DNA of 21,523 nucleotides from Candidatus Bipolaricaulota bacterium (lineage in GTDB: Bacteria; Bipolaricaulota; Bipolaricaulia; RBG-16-55-9; DRXL01): NCBI GenBank assembly GCA_026414955.1, contig JAOAIA010000019.1, positions 1 through 21,523 of the forward strand, written 5' to 3'. Shown in pieces: positions 1 through 7,356 of this stretch (positions within the stretch are counted from its first letter, which is position 1; the number at the start of each line of letters is the position of its first letter). Both the position numbers and the translations under genes were made by a program. Below the pieces are notes generated by a model. It did no database searches and was not told the origin of the DNA. It saw nothing but the letters and a program-made list of their open reading frames with translations.

Positions 1-80
1 CGAGGGACGTACTGCCCCATCTTCTGCAAGAGCGTTTTGGAATCTTTCGCTTGGGGTTTGACCGGTGCTTTGACCGCCAT
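1..80 (-). CDS. Start of an unknown gene, cut by the window edge
   Basis: The reverse strand reads an ATG at 80-78 followed by an open frame of 26 codons to the window edge, beginning MAVKAPVKPQAKDSK and then continuing with TLLQKMGQYVP. A strong Shine-Dalgarno run, AAAGGAGGAG on the minus strand (87-96), lies six bases before the ATG, which is the main reason to believe the gene. The visible N-terminus is lysine- and proline-rich and has no signal peptide. I do not recognise the family; the rest lies outside the window. Confidence 0.7.
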   Translation of the reverse strand, partial: MAVKAPVKPQAKDSKTLLQKMGQYVP

Positions 81-154
81 AAGCAACTCCTCCTTTGTAG
101 GGTCTCAAAATGGTACATCCCGCAAAGCGGGCGATGAACGCGAATGGATGACAC

Positions 155-160
155 AGTATA
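155..160 (-). promoter_or_regulatory. Candidate -10 box for the gene at 1-80
   Basis: The minus strand reads TATACT here, about 70 bases before the start codon at 80. No convincing -35 box is seen at 16-18 bp upstream, so only the -10 is proposed. The gap 81-224 otherwise holds this gene's ribosome-binding site and no open frame or clear hairpin. Confidence 0.35.
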
Positions 161-224
161 GTTTACTGATTTTTGGGTATTTAGCAAGCCGGTAAGACCC
201 TATAAAACTCATCCCAAATCAGAG

Positions 225-1688
225 TTATTTCAGATGCTTATCGAAGAAGTCTCCCATCATTTTCGTCAATTCTTGTCGCGTGGGGCTAATCGGCCCGCCC
301 ACCGGCACAAAGCCGTGCCCGGCATTCTTGACAATCACGAACGTCGCGGGCACGTTGGCAGCCCGCAGCTTGTCGTAAAAGATTTGGGACTGGCTGACGG
401 GGACCAGTATATCGCGTTCGCCGTGCAGAATCAGAAACGGCGGATCCTCCGACGAGACCCAGTTGACGGGACTCGCTCGCTTGAGCGTCTCGGAATTGCG
501 ATCCGACGTGCCGAAGACTTGCTCCATCAGTCGAGGATTCGCCCCCTCGAAGAGCACGGTTAAATCTGTCGGGCCGTACATATCCACGACGGCTTGAACA
601 CGACTCGATTGATCTAGATACGGTCCGACCTCCCAGCCGGCTGTCTCGTCAGCCGTCCCCAAGAGCGCCACCAAGTGCCCGCCCGCGCTGCCGCCCCACG
701 CCCCGATCTTGTCAGGATTGATGTTGTATCGCTGGGCGTTGGCTCTGAGAAATCGCACCGCGCACTTGACGTCTTGGATCATCGCGGGGAACTTATAGCG
801 CGGCGCAAGACGATAATTGACAGCCGCTACGAGATATCCGCGAGCGAGCAGTTCGGGAGTATCGCGCACGCCTTCACCGGAGCGCTTGTCGCCGCTCGTC
901 CAGCCGCCGCCGTGCACGTAAAGCAATGCTGGCGTGGGCGCGGTGCTCTCCCTTGGACGATAGATGTCCATCTTCAGTTCGACGCCGTCCATCACGCAAT
1001 ACGTGACATCAGACTCGCTAGGACGGGGAGGCTGAAATTGTTCGCCCACAGAGCGAGCGAGCCCCTCGACCCACTCAAAGGGAGTATCGAGCTTGATGCC
1101 GCTCTCGTGATAAGTAATCGTCATCTGTGCGTCCAGCTCCCTGTAGAGCTGCCACGAGATTCTTCTCACTCGCGGGTCGTTGCTGGGAGCCGTAGGGACG
1201 ACGGGCTTGCGGCCCATCAAGCTTGTCACATAGGTGTATCCCCCGGGCTGGTTGCGCTGCAATTCCCCCGTTGTCAGATCGAGCTTGTACGTCTCGTAGT
1301 CTCGCAAGAGCGATTCGGCAGCATCGTCGCTCATCGTTCTGAAACGGCGATCGAAGCCCGCATAGATGGGGTGCGGCGGACGCTGATGATAGCTGATGGT
1401 CATCCCGCTCTCTCTGAGTCTCTGAATGAGATCGGGGCGCTGCTGCGCGTAGAGATCGGCCATCGGCCCGGTGAGATAAAAATCGCCCTTGACTTTATAT
1501 TTTTCAAAGATCGCGGTGAGTCTTAACAGCGTGTCCGCGCTCTCGGTGAGATGCCGAAAATTATGGACGTTGATCGCAAACGTGATGTAACCCGCGGGGG
1601 CCGCCTGATCGGAAGGGAGAGACAGAGCCGCGTTGCCCCCCAACAGCAGCGCGCCCAGACAGACGACGCGAACCCATCTAGAGTTCAT
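225..1688 (-). CDS. Secreted polysaccharide-deacetylase-like domain fused to an alpha/beta-hydrolase esterase
   Basis: A 487-residue exported protein of two parts. Residues 1-25 form a signal peptide. Residues 34-200 resemble the NodB/polysaccharide-deacetylase fold (start YITFAINVHN, later MTISYHQRPPHP), but the part is short and its metal-binding pattern is not clearly complete. Residues 225-487 are a full alpha/beta hydrolase of the BD-FAE/carboxylesterase type: oxyanion motif HGGGW at 259-263, nucleophile motif GGSAGG with Ser334, acid Asp426 in GERD, and His458 in AGHGF. It could remove acetyl or feruloyl groups from a polysaccharide; the substrate is unknown. The start at 1688 is chosen for its AGGAGG site (1695-1700); a longer frame from 1796 overlaps the upstream gene and lacks support. 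It is the last of three co-directional secreted-protein genes. Confidence 0.85.
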   Translation of the reverse strand: MNSRWVRVVCLGALLLGGNAALSLPSDQAAPAGYITFAINVHNFRHLTESADTLLRLTAIFEKYKVKGDFYLTGPMADLYAQQRPDLIQRLRESGMTISYHQRPPHPIYAGFDRRFRTMSDDAAESLLRDYETYKLDLTTGELQRNQPGGYTYVTSLMGRKPVVPTAPSNDPRVRRISWQLYRELDAQMTITYHESGIKLDTPFEWVEGLARSVGEQFQPPRPSESDVTYCVMDGVELKMDIYRPRESTAPTPALLYVHGGGWTSGDKRSGEGVRDTPELLARGYLVAAVNYRLAPRYKFPAMIQDVKCAVRFLRANAQRYNINPDKIGAWGGSAGGHLVALLGTADETAGWEVGPYLDQSSRVQAVVDMYGPTDLTVLFEGANPRLMEQVFGTSDRNSETLKRASPVNWVSSEDPPFLILHGERDILVPVSQSQIFYDKLRAANVPATFVIVKNAGHGFVPVGGPISPTRQELTKMMGDFFDKHLK

Positions 1689-1746
1689 ACGATACCTCCT
1701 GTCGTTGAGTGACTGTAGCCTAAACCCGGATAAAAATGCCATAGAA
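1689..1746 (-). promoter_or_regulatory. Upstream region copy A (Shine-Dalgarno plus conserved promoter-like block)
   Basis: The block 1716-1746 matches 4184-4214 at 26 of 31 positions. Both begin exactly 28 bases from their start codon, and the first bases after each start codon (ACGAT) also agree. The shared minus-strand core includes GCATTTTTATC. It probably carries a promoter or an activator/repressor site: a poor -10 (TAGGCT) is visible at 1717-1722, with no good -35. It suggests this gene is transcribed separately as well as from the upstream operon. Confidence 0.55.
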
Positions 1747-1767
1747 GCCCCATGAAAAAAATTCTCT

Positions 1768-3303
1768 CTACGGCGTATTCGCCGAAGTGCACACAAGGGG
1801 AACTCCCGTCACACGCACCGTAGCGGCCGACTGAACTGTCTCAACGCCGCTGCGACCATCTACGCACTTGATCGTCCCAGAGAGCACGCTCGCAAGGTCT
1901 ATGATCTTCTCGTCCGCGTCGCTCCAGAGTAGATAGATATCCCAAGTTGGCCTGGTGCTCACCACGCGACCGTTTTGATAGACCCAGTAGCGCCCGTCGG
2001 TCTTCACGAGCTTGTGAACGTTGACCCCCTGAGCGCGAAAAGCTCTGATCTCTTGCTCGTAGTGCGCGTACATGAGTTCGCGCGTCAGGCCCTTGAGCCG
2101 GTACGGATAGACCTCCCAATCGCGCACGCGCACGGGATAACTGAACGAAGATTGCCCCGGATGAGCCTGCTCCCATGCCTGAAACGCTTTCATCACCGTT
2201 TCTGAAGTCGCGTACCGGGCCATCAGCTTCCCATCGAGTGTCCGCTTATTGATGAAGTTCTCGTTGAGCCACGTGACATACTGTCGGACTTCGTCGCGCA
2301 GATTGCGGTTGTCGCCGTATCGGTTGTCGTCGGCGAAGAGATTGTTGGTGTGCTCCGTCCACCCGAAGACCCACACGCGTTGGTCAGCGGGATTAGTGCT
2401 CTTCTGGCGCTGGAGCCATTCGAGAGAGAGATGCCAGAACTTGCGCTGCATCGCAGGAATTGATAGGTCTTGCCAGACCATAGCGCGCATCCCTTGGGTA
2501 TATTCAGGGGGGACGCCTGCGGGCAAGGGGAAGTGCTCGCCGATGGCTCCCAAGACCGGAGCCTGCGGCACTAGAATCCAATACTCTTTTATTCCTTCGG
2601 CCAGCGGCCAGCTCGCGTTCTCGCGGGCTGTCGCGGGCCGCCACGGGTTATAGACATCGTGATCGAAGAAGAGATTCAAGACCTCGTTGCGCCCCCCGGT
2701 GAAGAAATCAAACCCCATCTGACGAGCTAGCTCTTCATCGAGCAAGTGCCCGGTGATCCCGTGATTGGCTTGGCGAATCAATTTCGGGTCGCTGGAGCCG
2801 ATGATCTTGGCGACGAGCGCATCTACTTCTTTGATGTGATCTGCCGTGACGCGCTGACGGTTTTGGGGGGTATCTTGGCGAATGCTGGGCCACAGATGCG
2901 GCCCAGCTTTGTAGTTATTGTGAAAGTGCACTCCAAAGGCGTGCCCCTTGGCGTAGAGGCGCTGGAGCAGCGCCAGCCCGACGGGGTCTTCGCTGTAGTG
3001 CTCGGCGTGATCGCCTCCGATCTCCAGCATGAGCTTGGGCACGAAATCCGCACTCTTCGTTCGCTCGATCTCGTCGAAGAAATCGGCCAACCACGCGAGG
3101 TTGTTGCGCTCGGCCTCATAGGCCGACCGCGCGACTTGGCCGTTGGGGGCCGCCAAGGGATCGAAGTGAATGACGAACGTGACATAGATCGGGTTGTCAG
3201 CGCTCTGCGCTACTACTTCGCTTGCTATCTTCTCACTGCTCCCCATTAAAAACACGGCGAGCAGCGCCAGACCGATGCTCAACGCTCTGAGTCTGTGAAT
3301 CAC
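1768..3303 (-). CDS. Secreted polysaccharide-deacetylase-like protein
   Basis: A 511-residue exported protein with a signal peptide at about residues 1-33. The fold looks like the NodB/CE4 and glycoside hydrolase/deacetylase superfamily: a first strand IYVTFVIHFDPL at 39-50, EIGGDHAEH at 94-102, and GHAFGVHFHNN at 120-130, where paired histidines could bind metal. The rest does not match a subfamily I can name. Two cysteines near the C-terminus could form a disulfide. The start is GTG at 3303, preceded by an AAGGGAGG site (3311-3318) that overlaps the stop codon of the upstream gene, implying translational coupling. It likely acts on the same extracellular carbohydrate as its two neighbours. 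Exact enzyme activity is not shown. Confidence 0.75.
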   Translation of the reverse strand: MIHRLRALSIGLALLAVFLMGSSEKIASEVVAQSADNPIYVTFVIHFDPLAAPNGQVARSAYEAERNNLAWLADFFDEIERTKSADFVPKLMLEIGGDHAEHYSEDPVGLALLQRLYAKGHAFGVHFHNNYKAGPHLWPSIRQDTPQNRQRVTADHIKEVDALVAKIIGSSDPKLIRQANHGITGHLLDEELARQMGFDFFTGGRNEVLNLFFDHDVYNPWRPATARENASWPLAEGIKEYWILVPQAPVLGAIGEHFPLPAGVPPEYTQGMRAMVWQDLSIPAMQRKFWHLSLEWLQRQKSTNPADQRVWVFGWTEHTNNLFADDNRYGDNRNLRDEVRQYVTWLNENFINKRTLDGKLMARYATSETVMKAFQAWEQAHPGQSSFSYPVRVRDWEVYPYRLKGLTRELMYAHYEQEIRAFRAQGVNVHKLVKTDGRYWVYQNGRVVSTRPTWDIYLLWSDADEKIIDLASVLSGTIKCVDGRSGVETVQSAATVRVTGVPLVCTSANTP

Positions 3304-3316
3304 GGTTTGACCTCCC

Positions 3317-4156
3317 TTATCGTCCGGGATTGTATTTGTATATCATCAGATAGCCATTGAGAGTGGTCGTCACCGCGGGGTCACAGACAATCGCTGGGGG
3401 CGCAGCGCGGAGATTCGTCTGGGCTTCAAACGCGAACTGAAGGCCATCAGTACTTCGATAAGCCGTGATGCCGCAGCCGTAGAGGCGCACCGAGCCGTCG
3501 GGCAGCACGACAGAGCCGGGGACGCCGCCGCGCTCCACGCGCACGCCGGGATCGAGCGCGAAACTCAAGCCGTCGGCGCTCGTCGCACTGATAATATGCC
3601 CTTCGTTGTTGAGATACATCCGATAGCGACCGTCTTTGAGCCTGATCACGTCGGGATCAAAGATTCTCGCTAACCGAAAGCGCACCCCGGGTTCTAGCGT
3701 ATAGTGAAGACCATCCGAAGAGATGGCGCTGTAGATGGGGTGCTCGCCACGATCTTGCGTGATGTCATAGAAATACATTCTCAGACGGCCATCGGGCAGC
3801 TCGATCACGTCTGGGTCTACGGGAACGGTGCTGCCTAAATCTTTGAACTGCACCGTTCCCAGTTTCTCCCAAGTGTTGCCGTCGGTGCTGCGGGCGACGC
3901 CGATCTTCTCAGTGTGCGGGCCGGTGAAGTTCGAGAAGTCCACCCAATAAGCCCAATAGATATTCTGAGAAGTGCGCAGGACATCGGGCACGGAGGCCCT
4001 TTCAGACAAGGACATCGGCGTCTCCCACCGGAGGCCATCTGTAGAGACTGTGAAGAGAACGCTATCTTTGAGAACTTGGGGCTGGCCCCCCGGCGGAGGC
4101 TGAGCCAAGCTCACTACGCCCAACAACGCGATCAAGGATGCGACGCGAATTCTCAT
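3317..4156 (-). CDS. Secreted five-repeat beta-propeller protein, glycosidase-like
   Basis: A 279-residue protein with a signal peptide at about residues 1-18. Five Asp-box-like repeats of the form S-x-D-G-x-x-(W/Y/F) occur at about 38-44, 90-96, 146-152, 193-199 and 235-241. Between them, strands such as DPDVIELPDGRLRMYF and DPDVIRLKDGRYRMYL recur. This is the pattern of five-bladed propellers (GH32/43/68-type glycosidases and sialidase-like proteins). It may cleave or bind a polysaccharide; catalytic acids cannot be assigned by eye. It is the first gene of the three-gene secreted cluster, 13 bases from the next. A GAGG site precedes the ATG. Confidence 0.75.
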   Translation of the reverse strand: MRIRVASLIALLGVVSLAQPPPGGQPQVLKDSVLFTVSTDGLRWETPMSLSERASVPDVLRTSQNIYWAYWVDFSNFTGPHTEKIGVARSTDGNTWEKLGTVQFKDLGSTVPVDPDVIELPDGRLRMYFYDITQDRGEHPIYSAISSDGLHYTLEPGVRFRLARIFDPDVIRLKDGRYRMYLNNEGHIISATSADGLSFALDPGVRVERGGVPGSVVLPDGSVRLYGCGITAYRSTDGLQFAFEAQTNLRAAPPAIVCDPAVTTTLNGYLMIYKYNPGR

Positions 4157-4214
4157 ACGATCCCTCGACGTTGCTCAGCACTCTAGCATAGACCCAGATA
4201 AAAATGCTATAAAA
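4157..4214 (-). promoter_or_regulatory. Upstream region copy B of the secreted cluster
   Basis: This region is the near-copy of 1689-1746, at the same distance from the start codon. Minus-strand TATGCT (4185-4190) is a plausible -10, with TTTATA 17 bp upstream as a weak -35. It drives the propeller gene and, by spacing, the deacetylase-like gene behind it. It shares a 132-base divergent gap with the plus-strand gene at 4289. Confidence 0.5.
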
Positions 4215-4271
4215 TTCCTCTGAAAATCCCGTCATAAGTTAAGCCTTTATGCCAAAACTCCCGAGAGTCGG

Positions 4272-4277
4272 TACAAT
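4272..4277 (+). promoter_or_regulatory. -10 box (TACAAT) close to the start codon of the Mut7-C gene
   Basis: TACAAT ends 11 bases before the ATG at 4289, so the transcript would start about five bases upstream of the start codon. There is no Shine-Dalgarno site. The -35 region is weak. This fits leaderless or near-leaderless translation. Confidence 0.45.
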
Positions 4278-4288
4278 AAACCCCGACC

Positions 4289-5047
4289 ATGAGCGTCGCA
4301 GTCTTTCGATTCTACGGCGAGCTGAACGACTTTCTACCACCTAAGCACCGTCAACGTGAGATCGCGTACAGCTTTCAGAACACGCCCGCGGTCAAGGACG
4401 CCATCGAAGCCCTCGGCGTGCCCCACACCGAAGTTGATCTTATCGTCGTCAACGGGCAGTCTGTCGGTTTTTCATATCGCTTGAGTGACGGCGACAGGGT
4501 CGCGGTCTACCCTGTCTTCGAGAGTCTAGATATCTCACCCATCGTGCAGCTTCGCGAGAAGCCTCTGCGACGCATCGCGTTTATTGCCGATGTGCATCTG
4601 GGGAAGCTCGCGCGGCTGTTACGTCTGCTGGGCTTCGATACCCTGCACTCGAACGATTATGACGATAGCGAGCTGGTCGCTCTGGCTGCTCGTGAACGGC
4701 GCATCGTGCTCACCCGCGATCGTGGGCTGCTCAAACACAACGCCGTCACGCACGGCTATTGGCTGCGCTCGACCAACCCCGTCGAACAAGCTCGCGAGGT
4801 CGTGCGACGCTTTAACCTAGAAACCCTGATAGCACCGTTCCAACGGTGCTTGGTCTGCAACGGGCAGCTGGTATCGGTAGAGAAGCACCAGATCCTCGCG
4901 CAGCTTCCTCCCAAAGTCGCTGCCGAGCACGACGAGTACTTTCTCTGCTCCGCGTGTCAAAAGCCCTACTGGCGCGGCACGCACTACCCGAAGTTAGAGA
5001 AGCACATCGCGGCTATCATGGGCGACATGGACAAGAAGTCGCCGTGA
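4289..5047 (+). CDS. Ubiquitin-like plus Mut7-C PIN-type RNase domain protein with zinc ribbon
   Basis: A 252-residue cytoplasmic protein in three parts. Residues 1-80 look like the ThiS/MoaD-type beta-grasp domain that often precedes Mut7-C (IVVNGQSVGFSYRLSDGDRV). Residues 94-178 are the Mut7-C PIN-like domain with acidic residues Asp101, Asp123/125/126 and Asp144 (LTRDRGLL). Residues 187-223 form a zinc ribbon with CxxC pairs at 187/190 and 220/223, followed by KPYWRGTHYPK, typical of the family. The expected role is a metal-dependent RNase; the biological substrate is unknown. It lies directly upstream of thiL with no gap if the latter's alternative GTG start is used. Confidence 0.85.
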   Translation: MSVAVFRFYGELNDFLPPKHRQREIAYSFQNTPAVKDAIEALGVPHTEVDLIVVNGQSVGFSYRLSDGDRVAVYPVFESLDISPIVQLREKPLRRIAFIADVHLGKLARLLRLLGFDTLHSNDYDDSELVALAARERRIVLTRDRGLLKHNAVTHGYWLRSTNPVEQAREVVRRFNLETLIAPFQRCLVCNGQLVSVEKHQILAQLPPKVAAEHDEYFLCSACQKPYWRGTHYPKLEKHIAAIMGDMDKKSP

Positions 5048-5056
5048 GTGTATAGT
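5028..5056 (+). promoter_or_regulatory. Promoter of thiL inside the upstream gene
   Basis: TGGACA (5028-5033) and TATAGT (5051-5056) are separated by 17 bp. The -10 ends six bases before the ATG at 5063, so transcription should begin at or next to that A. This promoter supports the ATG as start and predicts a leaderless mRNA. Confidence 0.6.
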
Positions 5057-5062
5057 AAACCT

Positions 5063-5953
5063 ATGCGCGAGCGCGACGTCATAAAATTTCTAAGCGAAAG
5101 ACTCCCCATCGGCGACGACTGTGCTATTATCTCTCTGAAGAAGACGAATCTCTTGCTCACGACGGATATGCTCCATCGGCAGACGGATTTTCCCGAGGGG
5201 ATGACGCCGTACACGATGGGCTGGCGGGCTGTGGCCGTCTCGCTCAGCGACATCGCCGCGATGGGGGGAAAGCCCCTAGGGGTCGTGATCGCGCTAGGAG
5301 CGCCGGAGTTCGAGAAGAAATTCTTAGAAGAGCTCTTAGAGGGAGCTCTAGCGTGCTGCGAGGCGTGCGAGACGAAATTACTTGGCGGGGACACAGATCG
5401 TCATAACGAACTGACCATAGTGACGACGGCATTAGGCGAAGCTCAGAAGCCCGTCCTGCGCTCCGGCGCTCGTGCCGAAGATTTGGTTTGCGTGACGGGC
5501 GACTTGGGCCGAACCGCTGCTGCTTTGGAGTTGCTCAAAGCGAAGGAATACGAGCAAGCCAACGCACTCTTGCGGTTTACGCCGAGACTGAGAGAAGGCC
5601 AAGCCCTCGGGTCGTTAGCACGCAGCATGATAGACATCTCTGACGGGCTGGCACGCGCGCTCTATCAGCTTGGCGAAGCCAGCCACGTCGGCTTCAAGGT
5701 TGACGCGATGGCGATCCCCTTCGCGCTGGAGGTCGAAGAATTGGCTCGCGATCAAGACGAAATCTTCGAGATGGGGCTGTTCGTTGGGGAAGATTTTGAG
5801 CTGCTGTTTACGCTCCCCCAAGAACGATTACTCGAAGCGCGTCGGGTCTGCGAGTTCACCGTGATCGGGCGGGTCGTGTCTGCAAAAGAGGGCATCACCA
5901 TGCAGCTTGGCCCAGAGAGCATTGTTTTGCCGGATCGAGGGTATGAGCACTAG
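5063..5953 (+). CDS. thiL: Thiamine-monophosphate kinase
   Basis: This 296-residue enzyme phosphorylates thiamine monophosphate to the diphosphate cofactor. Family motifs are all present: IGDDCAI at 16-22, TDMLHRQTDF at 34-43 with its metal-binding Asp, VSLSDIAAMGGKP at 59-71, GGDTDR at 108-113, then MIDISDGL and VGEDFELLFTLP in the C-terminal half. The length is normal for the PurM-like fold. The ATG at 5063 is preferred because a promoter ends six bases before it; an in-frame GTG at 5048 directly after the upstream stop would add five residues and has no ribosome-binding site. No TPP riboswitch is visible before it. Pairing with a gene carrying a ThiS-like domain may be functional or chance. 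Confidence 0.95.
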   Translation: MRERDVIKFLSERLPIGDDCAIISLKKTNLLLTTDMLHRQTDFPEGMTPYTMGWRAVAVSLSDIAAMGGKPLGVVIALGAPEFEKKFLEELLEGALACCEACETKLLGGDTDRHNELTIVTTALGEAQKPVLRSGARAEDLVCVTGDLGRTAAALELLKAKEYEQANALLRFTPRLREGQALGSLARSMIDISDGLARALYQLGEASHVGFKVDAMAIPFALEVEELARDQDEIFEMGLFVGEDFELLFTLPQERLLEARRVCEFTVIGRVVSAKEGITMQLGPESIVLPDRGYEH

Positions 5954-5992
5954 AACAGCTCAAAGTTCCAAGTTCCAAGTGAAGGAGGCTTT

Positions 5993-6697
5993 ATGAAAAG
6001 ATTGATCTGTGTGCTAGGAGTCGTGCTGTGGGCCGGAGCGGCGCTCGCGCAAGAGTCGTCAGCGCCGGTCTTTGAGCCGGTCTCCGCGATGTTTTATTTA
6101 GATATGAGCGGTCTCAACGGGCTTTTGGAGCAGAATGGCTTTCCCAAAATCTCGACGCCCATCACCATGACGGGGAGTTGGACGCGGGTGCGCGTGGCTG
6201 AATGGCTTCCGTTGGGGCTGTCAATTGCCGAAGGGTCTGTTGGGGCAGAGCGTGGCGCGCGCCGCGTGCAGCTGACGTTCTTCTACTTCAGTGTGTTTCT
6301 CGATAGGCGCTGGCCGCTCTCCCAAGCGGCGCCCTTCTTGCGCGGCTTTGTCAGTGGCGGCCTCGGGATTGGCACGGCGACGCTCCTGCTGGGCCAACGC
6401 GCCCTGACCGAAGAGAATTTTGAGTCTGTCTTGCAGACGGCGCACGACACGCTTCTGAGACGGCTCTTTCTCTCCCTGATTCCCCGCGCAGGGATTGAGT
6501 TCGTGCTGACCGACGTGCTCACGCTGCGCGCGTCGCTGGGGTATAGTTGGGCGCCGTGGTCTGGGAGGTGGGAGCACTTTGCGGAGCGCATAGCGGGGCC
6601 ACCGAGGGATTTTAGCGGGGTCTTGGTAGAGTTCACGGTCTCATACACCCTCACCCCCAAACCCCTCTCCCCTCCGAGGGAGAGGGGAGGAGGGTGA
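5993..6697 (+). CDS. Signal-peptide protein, possible small outer-membrane beta-barrel, with a repeat-derived tail
   Basis: A 234-residue exported protein with a clear signal peptide (MKRLICVLGVVLWAGAALAQ, cleavage probably after ALA). The mature part alternates polar and hydrophobic residues, contains a glycine-rich hairpin (GFVSGGLGIGTATLLLG) and ends its recognisable portion with strands such as LTLRASLGYSW and VLVEFTVSYTL. This suggests a beta-barrel, but no named family is recognised. The last 15 or so codons (LTPKPLSPPRERGGG) and the stop lie inside a GC-rich hairpin repeat, so the original C-terminus was probably lost. The GAAGGAGG ribosome-binding site is good. It is convergent with folE, with only 14 bases between the stop codons. 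Confidence 0.7.
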   Translation: MKRLICVLGVVLWAGAALAQESSAPVFEPVSAMFYLDMSGLNGLLEQNGFPKISTPITMTGSWTRVRVAEWLPLGLSIAEGSVGAERGARRVQLTFFYFSVFLDRRWPLSQAAPFLRGFVSGGLGIGTATLLLGQRALTEENFESVLQTAHDTLLRRLFLSLIPRAGIEFVLTDVLTLRASLGYSWAPWSGRWEHFAERIAGPPRDFSGVLVEFTVSYTLTPKPLSPPRERGGG

Positions 6698-6700
6698 GGG
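6648..6700. repeat. GC-rich double-stem hairpin repeat, copy 1
   Basis: This is a nested inverted repeat. The outer arms are CCCTCACCC (6648-6656) and GGGTGAGGG (6692-6700). The inner arms are CCCCTCTCCC (6662-6671) and GGGAGAGGGG (6678-6687) around a six-base loop. A related copy lies at 10267-10302. It sits between convergent genes and may also stop transcription in both directions, though it has no T-run. Its plus strand is translated as the tail of the preceding gene. Confidence 0.8.
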
Positions 6701-6711
6701 GGCACAAGGAA

Positions 6712-7272
6712 CTACCGTCGCCCGATGAGCTGCAGAAATTCAGCCCGTGTGCGCGGATCTCTGCGAAAGATGCCCTTGACGGCGCTTGTTACTAGCCACG
6801 CGTCTTTTTGCAGCTCGCGCATGGCCATGCATAAGTGAAACCCTTCAAGCACGACGCCGACCCCTTTCGGCGTGAGCGCTTCCATCAAGAAATCGGCGAT
6901 CTCATCAGTAAGATTCTCTTGGAGCTGCAGCTTCTTGGAGAAGTGCTCGACGATCTGGGGGATCTTGCTCATCCCGATCACTCTGCCGTTGGGAATGTAG
7001 CCGACGTGCGCCTTTCCAAAGAAGGGGAGTATATGATGCTCACAGAGCGAATAGAACAGAATATCTTTGACGACGATCATCTGGTCGTGCGCGACGGGGA
7101 AGATCGCCCCCGCGATCAGCTCTTTGGGGTCCTGGCGGTAGCCAGCCGTGAGCGATTCGATCATCTCTGCCCACCGTCGTGGAGTTTCCCTGAGGCCCTC
7201 ACGGTCGGGGTCTTCCCCAAGGTGAGCCAGCACGCGGCGCACAAGCCCTGTCATCTCATTGGATCTTTTCAT
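6712..7272 (-). CDS. folE: GTP cyclohydrolase I
   Basis: This 186-residue enzyme converts GTP to 7,8-dihydroneopterin triphosphate, the first step of folate, pterin and queuosine-type pathways. The zinc site is intact: Cys and His in YSLCEHHILPF and the second Cys in GFHLCMAMRE. The substrate-binding segments GYIPNGRVIGMSKI and QENLTDEIADFL are also typical. An in-frame GTG at 7281 would add three residues; the ATG is preferred because the promoter's start point falls next to it. There is no Shine-Dalgarno site. It is divergent from the first binding-protein gene. Confidence 0.95.
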   Translation of the reverse strand: MKRSNEMTGLVRRVLAHLGEDPDREGLRETPRRWAEMIESLTAGYRQDPKELIAGAIFPVAHDQMIVVKDILFYSLCEHHILPFFGKAHVGYIPNGRVIGMSKIPQIVEHFSKKLQLQENLTDEIADFLMEALTPKGVGVVLEGFHLCMAMRELQKDAWLVTSAVKGIFRRDPRTRAEFLQLIGRR

Positions 7273-7280
7273 AGGGTTCA

Positions 7281-7309
7281 CTCATAATAACACGAAGCGG
7301 ATTTGACAA
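7281..7309 (-). promoter_or_regulatory. folE promoter
   Basis: On the minus strand TTGTCA (7304-7309) and TATGAG (7281-7286) are 17 bp apart. The -10 ends eight bases before the ATG at 7272, giving a leader of one or two bases at most. The -35 overlaps the -35 of the divergent promoter by five bases. Confidence 0.55.
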
Positions 7310-7332
7310 GCAAATGGCTGACCTTCTACGAT
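7303..7332 (+). promoter_or_regulatory. Promoter of the first binding-protein gene
   Basis: TTGACA (7303-7308) and TACGAT (7327-7332) lie 18 bp apart. Transcription would start near 7339, just before the G-rich ribosome-binding site (7344-7349) of the gene at 7357. Confidence 0.65.
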
Positions 7333-7356
7333 TAAGAGCATAAGGGGGGAATAACC

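Noticed and set aside
675..1526. Long open frame on the plus strand opposite the deacetylase-esterase gene
   Set aside because: It is antisense to a gene with intact catalytic motifs, its protein has no recognisable motif, and it has no ribosome-binding site. Similar antisense frames opposite other genes were rejected for the same reason.
1689..1796. Upstream extension of the deacetylase-esterase gene
   Set aside because: It overlaps the end of the previous gene, gives a basic non-signal N-terminus and has no ribosome-binding site. The ATG at 1688 has AGGAGG and a signal peptide.
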